From assembly GCF_947172395.1 (NCBI RefSeq), contig NC_069087.1, forward strand, positions 14,403,107-14,467,106: a DNA stretch of 64,000 nt. Reading direction: 5' to 3'. The position numbers and the translations under genes are program-made. Positions 55,597 to 64,000 of the stretch are shown in pieces. Positions within the stretch are counted from its first letter, which is position 1. Each line of letters starts with the position of its first letter. The notes beneath the pieces were generated by a model. It was not told the DNA's origin. It saw nothing but the letters and a program-made list of their open reading frames with translations, and did not search any database. Source of the DNA: Bicyclus anynana (Eukaryota > Arthropoda > Insecta > Lepidoptera > Nymphalidae).

Positions 55597-58500
55597 ATGT
55601 CATACACTGAGCTCGAACATGGCTATCAAGGGTTGCGACAAGCTACACAACCGCAGTTTTATGTCGGCGACGACGGAAATCTTGTCCCTTTAAGATCTCC
55701 CGTAAGTAGACAAAGACGCCGTAAGCTATATGCATGTGTAAGATGTAGACTTCAACTTTACGAGTGGTACAATAATCATTTAGAATTTTAATGACAGCTT
55801 AAAAACACGACGATTCCACTAAAACCATGCAAATGAAGTAATATTCCTTGTATAAATCGTGTATCACAATATTAGCGCTAACAAGACATAATCCTAAGTC
55901 TATAGAAAGATCTAAATCCATTTCCTAGATTAGCAGAGCACATATAATGATAATGTGGTAAAAGCAAACACATTTGCTTAATATAAAGCCTGCTGCCCGC
56001 TTGTTTACTATCACAGAGTGAGGATATTTATAGCTATAATTGTAATGACAATGACAAGTGAGGTAACATTAATTTGTCAGAATGCCTGGGTTTTATCATG
56101 TGTACACTTGTGACCAATCATGTTAGATCTCTTCCACTTATCAGGGTGTTGTGTTTAATTATGATAGTGTTCTGATTGTGTGTGATGGAGTGGCAGTGGC
56201 TCAAGGATTGGTGGCGTTTGAAAAGATGGAGGAATAAAAAAAAGAAGGAGCAGAGTGATGATGAGTTTTGCTACTGTGATGAGTGTTTGCCCGATGTGAG
56301 AATTTCAAAACTTCAGTTACAGAATATTCATTTAATTCATCAAGTGGCTTGATTTTTCCTAATTTTATTTGGTGTAAACATAAGCGACCTTGGCAGTAGC
56401 TATTCTAATGAGATTATGACATCACTACTCCTCGCAAACTATGTGTGGTTGGAAAAAATATTTTTTACATTACCAAATTGTAATGAAAGTGTAATACATA
56501 TATTAATGATACTATCATAATATGATTAATTAATGGATCTGAAAATCTACTGTTCTGCTTATTTATGTAGTATTATTAATTCTTAAATTGTTAAGTTGTT
56601 TTAGGTGAAACTTCTTTACACAGATATCTGATGAAATCATTGATTTAAGTTTATTATAATTAAATAAATTTAATATTTCTTTGGAATGCAATCATAATAT
56701 AAAAGGTTGTTTAAAGTGTGAAAGACTAGTCTTTCTGAACAAATAAAAAAAAAAATCATGATTTTTAAAATAAATTTTGCTTATGCCCAAGTGTAACATT
56801 GACAAAATCTTGTGTAACATTGACAATAGCAAAACTTGTCTAGATTTTTATTATTACCTATATTTTTTTACTGACTGCAAACATATATTATCCTTGAAAT
56901 AAATTTAGTTATCAGCAGTATAAATATTACATATAGAAACAGGATAATTAAATGACTATGAAATCAATTTATGCAAGAATATTTTCAACTTGGTTTAAAT
57001 AATCATGTCGCTCTGTAAATTCACCTGCATAGTTAATAAATATAGCTTATGACACTCACAAATAATGTGCCTTTCCATTGGTAAAAATTTTTTCAAAATC
57101 AGTTCAATTTAGTACTTACCCCTTGTTATTATACAAGATAACATACTATACAGTTACAGTCTGCGATTTACTATGACTTGAGGTTTTCTTTCCGTGGTAG
57201 CCCAGTGGATATGACCTCTGCCTCCGATTTCGGAGGGTGTGGGTTCGAATCCGGTCCGGGGCATGCACTTCCAACTTTTCAGTTGTGTGCATTTTATGGA
57301 AATAAATATCACGTGTCTCAATCGGTGAAGGAAAACATCGTGAGGAAACCTGCATACCAGAGAATTTCTTAATTCTCTGCGTATGTGAAGTCTGCCAATC
57401 CGCATTGGGCCAGCGTGGTGGACTATTGGCCTAACCCCTCTCATTCTGAGAGGAGACTCGAGCTCAGCAGTGAGCCGTATATGGGTTGATAACGACGAGG
57501 TTTTCTTTTAGCTTTTGTATATTTTTTCATCATAGTAACTCAAAAAGATGGAAACCAAACTTTTTTTGTGTTAAGGGTATCAGTGATCAGTCACCCGACT
57601 ATAAACTAAATTTTTCATAGCAGAGGATGTTTCAAGTTAAAGGTCACTCCATTATGCAACTCTGTGTGTTGTCATCGTTTTTTGGGTATCACTGTCTACC
57701 ACACAATTCATCCACATTAGATTGCTTAAGCCTTTTGGTCTTACCGCGCATGATTAGCAATTTGGCAAAACTATTTGTGTGCTCTTGCAGTCCGCTTGTT
57801 TTTTATTCTTTCTTCCTTGACACCAGACAAAGAAACAATAAGACAAGACACACACTTTCACATTTATAATATTAGTATGGATTTATTATAATCTGTTGTA
57901 TTCTATGTCTATTGAGATAAGTGTGAGTTTTCAATATGTTTATTGGTTTATTATTTGTTACAATATGACAAAAGAGAGCACAATTTTCAATTTCAGTGCT
58001 CTATTGTAGGAAATAGTAGTGAGACAGATATGACGTCGCTCGATCTCGTGTTGGCTCGTGCCGACGCTAGGTGGTGCGGCTCGTTTCCGTAAAGAGTAGG
58101 GAGTTAGTGAGAGGTAGCGATCGGTTGGCGGGAACGACTTGCTATATAAGGCGCTCGTCGTACGGTCGGCTTCAGAATGCTCGTGGCGTTTGAGCCGTCC
58201 ACATTTCTTATTGTGTAACTCTTTATGGGTTACTTAGGATAGGCGGGAACTTGAGTGTAAAAGGGGAGTGTTAGTTAACTGTCAAGGGCTCCTTTACACC
58301 TACATACAACAATCACAAGTTCGTGACTCCACTCAAGGTCATTCTCTTCCATTCTAGAGTTTGTTTTAGTTACAGTCTGATTTGTTATTTAAGTTGTCCT
58401 GATAAATATTGTGAATCATAACCTTTGTTCGGCATTGGTATTCTTATTTTTTGTAATCTACTTCTGAGTCAGCTAAATGTATAATCTCTATATACAAGTT

Positions 58501-61500
58501 TAAACTTTGTTTTAAATAGTAATACTTCTCTAGGTCACAAAATAAATGAAGGGCAGATTATGCAAGTTGTTTATGAGTTTTTTTGCAAAACTGTTTATGT
58601 ATAGTAAAAAATTAGATAACATTAATAACCCCTTATATCTCTTCAGGGCGAATTGGATCTCTGCGAGTCCCTGGATCCGCACTGCGATGGCGGGGGCAAG
58701 AAGGTGGTGGTCGGCGTATGCGCCATGGCCAAGAAGTCGCAGTCGAAGCCCATGAAGGAGATCCTCACGCGCCTCGACGAGTTCGAGTTCATCAAGATGC
58801 TCGTCTTCCCCGAGGAGGTTATCCTCAAGGTTCTGCTCACTATCTAACCTATAGTGAAACAAAATCAATTAAAAAAACCAGCCACGTGTGAGGTAGACTC
58901 GCGCACGATGGGTACCATTATCTACAAAATCGGCAAAGAAATTAACCATGTCTGTTGTATGCCCATATGTAAAATTTATATCATTCTGTTTTTTTAGTAT
59001 TTATTTGTTGTTATAGCGGCGACAGAAATACATTATCTGTGAAAATCACAGTTCATGACGTTTAGTCTGTTAAGAGACAAGCGGACGGACAGCAGTCTTA
59101 TAATAGTATCCCGTCCCGTTTTACTCTTTGTGTGCAGAACCTTAATAAACGACCTTATTAACTTACTGCATACCCGAGTCCTCGTTTGCGCAGAGCAGAG
59201 GTGGGCGGCAACCACGTTCTTTCTCTACCGTCTGATGTAATGTCTGTAATGCGCAGACAAAGATTGATTTATGGCTTTACTGAAATAGCTGATTCCACAT
59301 CAGTTGTATGAAGTGATATACAATTTCGATAATGAATGCAGCAGCATTTACATAGCTGAAACCTTCAACTGACAATCAGCTTTCTTTTTACTGCATTTAA
59401 ATTGATTAATCTGTTTAAGAGCTTTGATGCCACAGACAGACTGATACACGCGGTAAACTAATAACACCTTTTTTACAATAGGGTACTAAATTAAGCTCTT
59501 GTTCTTGACCTGTTTATACAGGATGATAGGAAATATGATACATTCCTTGCTAGGGCTCTACTGTAATCCTTTGCAAGGAATGTATCTCGTTTCCAGACAC
59601 CCTGTGTATTAACTCAATTTAAGAAAGAAATATAGTGTAAAGCTAGGATATTATTGTTATTACATTGATCGTAACTTATAAGTTATTTAAATAAATCTAT
59701 ATAAGACGTATGAAACCTTGAACCTATCTTAATCTTTACTTTGGACCTAAATAATCTATATCAGTGTACCTGAAAAAACAAGTTTGCATGATGATATCGA
59801 AAATACTAGATATAATTTGTTCTGAAAATCTATTTCTTGTTGACTACAACTCCTAATTTTAACTATAAACTTACAATCTAACTGATAGAAATACCTAGTA
59901 AAAAAGTATTATGAAGATAGAACTATTACGAATGAAGTACTGTCTTGCCTTAGCTGTTAGCACATTGTCCATGTGTCGAACTCTGCACAATACACTAATA
60001 TATAAATCTAAACATATTGTCTATGTCTACTGCAATTTGTAAAACATTATTTTGTTTCACTATTACATATTTAAAAATTCCAATTAACACTCTCATACAT
60101 CATGATTCATGTTTCACTTTCATTGTCTGCTTTGTTTGGAGTATGCATGTATTAGTAGAAGAGCCGAAGAGGGGATTTTTGCAGTTACTCGAGCGCGGCT
60201 GATGCGCTTGATGGACTATACCTTGCACGTTGTTGAGTATCTCCACCAAGTACGAGCCCTTAATGTGGGTACATTTAGGGCAACCAATATAAAAACTAAG
60301 TTCAAAAACACTTTACCAGCACGTCAGATAAGGATTAGTTATATAGCTATATTTAAAGTTACAAAATAAAGTCCTTATAAATCAGTTTTCGAGCCATGAG
60401 CGCGGTTAATTTTTTACTTATTCTGAAGGAAATATGTAATCTCGAAAATAATCGCTAATATTTTCTGACAATTTCAGTTAGTCGACCTAATAAAACTTGC
60501 CTTTAAAGTCTGTAGGTAGTTTATTTCACACCACTTAAAGCGAAAAAGTATCTAACCATTTATAATTCCTATCATCTAATCGGTCCCCATGACGCTTTAG
60601 TAACTGCAAAATTAGCATCCCTGGCTCCCCTACTATATTTTTACTTTAAAGAGTAAAGCAGTGTTACATTGTTGTATATTGCATGGTTGTGGCTGATGGT
60701 TTCAATCGATACGAACTAAACTGCGCTTTGTTCCTATGTCAGCGCATTGTTGGTATTACTCCCTTGTTTATGTTACTCGTTCAAAGTACAAAACAGTTTG
60801 AATACACGGGCGTGTGTGTTTGCAGAAGCCGGTCGAGGAGTGGCCAATTTGCGATTGTTTAATCTCATTCCATTCGAAAGGCTTCCCCCTCGATAAGGCC
60901 ATCCAGTACGAAAAATTGAGGAAGCCGTATGTAATAAATAATCTACACATGCAATATGACATACAGGTACTTATCTAAATTATGAAATAGTTACTTATTG
61001 ATTGATGAGAGATTGAAGAGCCGTGCTAGCCCAGCGGATATGACCTCTGCCTCCGATTCCGGAAGGTGTGGGTTCGAATCTGGTCCGGGGCATGCACCTC
61101 CAACTTTTCAGTTGTGTGCATTTTAATAAATTAAATATCACGTGTCTCAAATGGTGAAGGAAAACATCGTGAGGAAACCTGCATACCATAGAGTTTTCTT
61201 AATTCTCTGCGTCTGTCAAGTCTGCCAATCCGCATTGGGCCAGCATGGTGGACTATTCTCCTAAACCCTCTCATTCTGAGAGGAGACTCGAGCTCAGCAG
61301 TGAGCCGAATATGGGTTGATAGGATTATTGATTTATCTTGAACCATTTTTAAATGTGTTCGTCACATTAAATCCAGTTTTTAAATCCCTATTTTTATACA
61401 ATTATTCCAAAAAAAAAATCAAAAATTGCAATCGTGATCAATGCCACCATCGGCCATTCCGTCATTTTATTCAGATTTTTCTCCTATCTGAGCTCCTCCT

Positions 61501-64000
61501 CCGTGAGTCGTATTCCTCATGTGTGAGGGTCGTGACCACCTCCATCTCTAATCCTTGTCTTTAGGATGGTATGCCATTCTTTCCTATCTCCGGCTACGTA
61601 AAGATGGCTGAAAATCTGAATAACAAGTGGACAATTCTGGATACACAGGGCTTTTAGCAATTGAACTCTGCTACGTGTTTATTTCGACACTGATCCTGAT
61701 GATTCACAGTCTAACAATTCAGAATTCAGAAAGTGGTTTTAATATTTTAGGATAGAAGAAAAGTATACGCGATATTAGAAAATGAAGGAATTGAAATACC
61801 GAGGTATGCTGTCTTGGATAGAGACTCTCCAGATCCTAAGCGTAAGTTTTCTTAATCTAGTAACATTGGTTAGCTAACTTCACTATGTCAATGAGGATCA
61901 TTACTTTCTCTGAGTACCTACGTAATCCTACATAATGCCTATGTAATTTATATTAATGGCACCTCAATACATTTAGGTTCATTTTGTCATTGTATATTTT
62001 GTATGAATTAACACAAGGCACTACACAAGCACACATGCAGTGCCTGTAATGTACGTATGTAGATACGGATTATGTCTTAAGTTCCAGATGAAAAAGTTAC
62101 ATATACATACTTTTAAAAATTTTCCAATAGATCACGAATTAGTCGAATCAGAGGATCATGTGGAAGTGAATGGAGTTGTGTTCAACAAGCCATTTGTAGA
62201 AAAGCCAGTTTCGGCAGAGGACCACAACATCTATATATACTACCCCACGTCGGCGGGCGGAGGGAGTCAACGGCTGTTTAGAAAAGTACGTAATATACAA
62301 ATATAGCACTCGTCTGTTACTGTTGCGACTAAAAAAACTTTTTCAAGGGTCTGAAAGTAGTCGCCAAGACCTTCATCAGAGATTTTAAAAGATCAATTTA
62401 TTTGCTATTTCGGCCGAGAAGATTAAGCTACTTTTCTCATGTCAAAATAGCTAGAAACTGTAAAAGGAAAAAAATATAGTAGTTTTCAATTTGTATATTA
62501 ACTATTATCGGAGGTAATATAAACTATAAAATTTACTAATTTGTAGGGTTTTGTTTTGTAGGGGTTTCCTAAAACATATACTGATCTACTTTACAGATTG
62601 GAAGTAGGAGTAGCATTTATTCACCAGAATCCAGGGTAAGGAAAACTGGATCTTTCATTTACGAAGATTTTATGCCGACAGATGGTAAGTAAGACATTAG
62701 GTAACTTTTATTTCTGTACCTAATAGATAAATGAATTCTCTTGTCTAACTTTATTTGAAAAATCATAATTTATATTTTATGTTTAAAAAGGGATAATAAT
62801 TGTTCTTTTGACCAGACTTTGATAATCGTCGATCGTAAAACTAATAAGTGGAACCTCGCAAATTGGCTGTAGTTTCATAAATGTTTTGCGTTTAAATGAA
62901 TTTGAGTTTCACCTGTAGCATGTATTAGGTAGTATACATAATTTCAGGTACAGATGTCAAGGTCTACACAGTCGGGCCGGACTACGCGCACGCCGAAGCG
63001 AGAAAGAGTCCAGCTTTAGATGGAAAAGTGGAGAGGGACTCCGAAGGGAAGGAGATCCGATACCCTGTTATATTGTCTAACCAAGAGAAATTGATATCTA
63101 GGAAAGTCTGTTTAGCTTTCAAACAGACTGTCTGTGGGTTTGATTTATTACGGTAACTATTTGTTTAAATTTTTGTTTTGATTGGCATACCTGACTATAA
63201 AGAATATAAAGCACTCCCAATGGAAAATGGGCATTGACCTCTTATAATAAAAGGACGCACAGTCATGTAGAAAGTTTCACTTTAAAACTGGCCAATTTTG
63301 CTTTGTCAGTTTTAGAATTATTGGTAAAGAAAATTATACCTAAAGGCCTTTAAATATAGTCCAATATTCAATAAAATTTCCAAATATAGAGCAAATTCAA
63401 CCTTAAGGTTTGAGTTTAAGGTCGAATTTGCAAATGCGACTACTTGAATTGAGTGCCAAGAAGTTGTGTTTGGTACTCATTGAGTGGGAACGTTTTTTTT
63501 TCTGATTGTGTGTGACTTTAATAGGAGATCGATGAAAATAGGTTGACAAAATCTACATTAATAATAGCAAATCGGCCGAAAGTAGCTGTGTATTAAAAAT
63601 ACACATTGCGTCGAAAACAATCTTATGAACTGAGAATTTTTTGGCACACTGTTGTCTTAATAATCATTGCAATGTTGTGATATTCTCTAGTAAACAATGA
63701 AAACTGCTGTATTATAGGTAATCATATTCCACTGTTTTCTGACCTTGAAACGCAACTGCAAGCTCATCTAAAAATAAACATTTCAGAGCCAATGGCAAAT
63801 CGTTTGTATGCGATGTAAACGGATTTTCATTCGTCAAGAACTCCAACAAATATTACGATGATTGCGCCAAAATACTTGGGAACATGATACTGAGGGAACT
63901 GGCGCCAACTCTGCACATTCCCTGGTCGGTGCCCTTTCAGTTGGACGACCCTCCGATAGTTCCCACGACTTTTGGGAAAATGATGGAACTCCGATGTGTG
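55597..64000 (+). CDS. PPIP5K: PPIP5K, inositol pyrophosphate (diphosphoinositol) kinase, 5' part
   Basis: Exons 55597-55701, 58647-58829, 60826-60966, 61751-61841, 62131-62285, 62597-62684, 62948-63152 and 63787-64000 (cut by the window) encode 394 residues in phase. They cover the N-terminal ATP-grasp kinase: VVVGVCAMAKKSQSKPMKEI, WPICDCLISFHSKGFPL, HVEVNGVVFNKPFVEKPVSA, IYYPTSAGGGSQRLFRK, KVYTVGPDYAHAEARKSPAL, and CDVNGFSFVKNSNKYYDDCA. The enzyme adds a phosphate to the 1-position of InsP6 or 5-InsP7, giving InsP8, in the cytosol. The histidine acid phosphatase-like domain should lie beyond 64000. The start is MSYTELEHGYQGLRQ; an alternative first exon is listed separately. Most introns contain dispersed repeats, including two SINEs. 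Confidence 0.94.
56185..56295 (+). CDS. PPIP5K: Candidate alternative first exon of PPIP5K
   Basis: From ATG 56185 a 37-codon frame runs to GAT|GTGAGA at 56295 and exits in phase 0, the same as the 55597 exon, so either can splice to 58647. It encodes MEWQWLKDWWRLKRW, a run of Asn, Lys and Arg, and then FCYCDECLPD: aromatic-basic, then acidic with three cysteines. Such an N-terminus could bind membranes, but that is a guess. Random intron sequence rarely gives a start, a clean frame and a matching donor, but no transcript evidence is available. Confidence 0.55.
57191..57495 (+). mobile_element. tRNA-derived SINE, full copy
   Basis: The A box is TAGCCCAGTGG and the B box GGTTCGAATCC, in a tRNA-like head. 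The body (GGGGCATGCACTTCCAACTT, AAAACATCGTGAGGAAACCTG, TCCGCATTGGGCCAGCGTGG) ends AGCTCAGCAGTGAGCC...GGGTTGATAA. It matches 61019-61320 almost throughout and 21855-21992 in part. Confidence 0.88.
58009..58490 (+). repeat. LTR-like dispersed repeat with internal TATA box
   Basis: The segment from about 58140 to 58490 recurs inverted at about 10320-10665 and 24640-24860. The + copy has TATATAAG at 58143-58150 about 30 bases before GGCTTCAGAATGC, a layout like an LTR U3/R boundary. Terminal TG/CA ends and a target duplication could not be fixed, so solo LTR is only the best guess. Confidence 0.5.
58830..60825 (+). other. PPIP5K intron 2
   Basis: A 2.0-kb intron. It contains a relic beginning AACCAGCCACGTGTGAGG (about 58870-59130), the foldback MITE at 59518-59605 and AT-rich unique sequence. 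No exon was seen. Confidence 0.55.
59518..59605. mobile_element. Short foldback MITE (88 bp)
   Basis: Arms of 32 bases pair at 25 positions: ACAGGATGATAGGAAA...GATACATTCCTTG with its reverse complement at the other end. The ACAGGRTG end recalls the element at 10281-11008. It lies in PPIP5K intron 2. Confidence 0.75.
60967..61750 (+). other. PPIP5K intron 3
   Basis: It contains the SINE copy at 61019-61320 and a dispersed fragment at about 61460-61600 (TCCTCATGTGTGAGGGTCGT) related to about 26510-26680. No exon was seen. Confidence 0.6.
61019..61320 (+). mobile_element. tRNA-derived SINE, full copy
   Basis: The A box TAGCCCAGCGG and B box GGTTCGAATCT are at the head. Body and 3' end (CAGCAGTGAGCCGAATATGG) match the copy at 57191-57495. 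It lies in PPIP5K intron 3 in the sense orientation. Confidence 0.88.
63153..63786 (+). other. PPIP5K intron 7
   Basis: A 634-base AT-rich intron with donor CG|GTAACT and acceptor AACATTTCAG. No repeat or exon was recognised. Confidence 0.7.

Larger units (their letters stand above)
55702..58646 (+). other. PPIP5K intron 1 (with alternative exon, SINE and LTR-like repeat)
   Basis: Apart from the alternative exon at 56185-56295, it holds a reverse-oriented dispersed relic (about 57010-57135), a SINE (57191-57495), a frame at 57627-57869 that looks like repeat-derived sequence, and an LTR-like segment (58009-58490). Confidence 0.6.

Noticed and set aside
57627..57869. 80-codon plus-strand frame in PPIP5K intron 1
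   Set aside because: Cysteine- and serine-rich with no homology, next to SINE and LTR-like sequence. It is not phase-linked to any PPIP5K exon.
1..64000. CRISPR arrays, bacterial operons or phage systems
   Set aside because: The window is clearly eukaryotic, with spliced genes and animal transposons. The regular repeats found are exon duplications, not spacer-repeat arrays.

Overview
The window is AT-rich, intron-containing animal DNA from a lepidopteran insect, most likely a butterfly. The gene models, the small tRNA-derived SINEs and the many short relics typical of moth and butterfly genomes (RTE- and R1-type LINE tails, MITEs) all point that way. The species cannot be named from the sequence alone. 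I rebuilt exon structures by hand from reading-frame phase and GT/AG sites. All complete models close in frame, but none has been checked against transcripts.

Layout, left to right. (1) A Myb/SANT-like DNA-binding protein on the minus strand (710-2214), divergent from (2) a large BTB/POZ transcription factor gene on the plus strand (3237-26919, probably with a long 3' UTR). The BTB gene has two alternative C-termini, a pair of C2H2 zinc fingers or a BEN domain. Its introns are full of MITEs and retroposon relics. (3) SOSS complex subunit C (32285-33567) and the rRNA m6A methyltransferase METTL5 (33567-35617), both plus, share one base in a TGATG stop/start overlap and look like a bicistronic unit. 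(4) ALDH7A1/antiquitin on minus (36246-44311, 8 exons, 535 aa). (5) A C22orf39/UPF0545 homologue on minus (45707-47567), divergent from (6) an uninterrupted PEX5 frame on plus (48219-49811). (7) TRMT44, a tRNA-uridine 2'-O-methyltransferase, on minus (50208-54375), divergent from (8) PPIP5K, an inositol pyrophosphate kinase, on plus (55597 to the window end, truncated), with two candidate first exons.

The most unusual signals are these: the TGATG overlap of SOSS-C and METTL5, whose shared exon has no other ATG in any frame; three independent short tandem duplications that copy a coding exon or exon end with its splice site (200 bp and 150 bp units in the BTB gene, 131 bp units in ALDH7A1); the ZF/BEN choice in the BTB gene; two phase-compatible PPIP5K first exons; a twin CX9C pattern in the C22orf39 homologue; and MITE families with readable target-site duplications.

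Apart from the two transcription factors, the genes are housekeeping ones: DNA repair, rRNA and tRNA modification, lysine catabolism, peroxisome import and inositol pyrophosphate signalling. They share no single pathway. The organisation is best read as divergent gene pairs with 0.65-1.2 kb shared promoter regions, several of which carry clusters of TGACA/TGTCA motifs.
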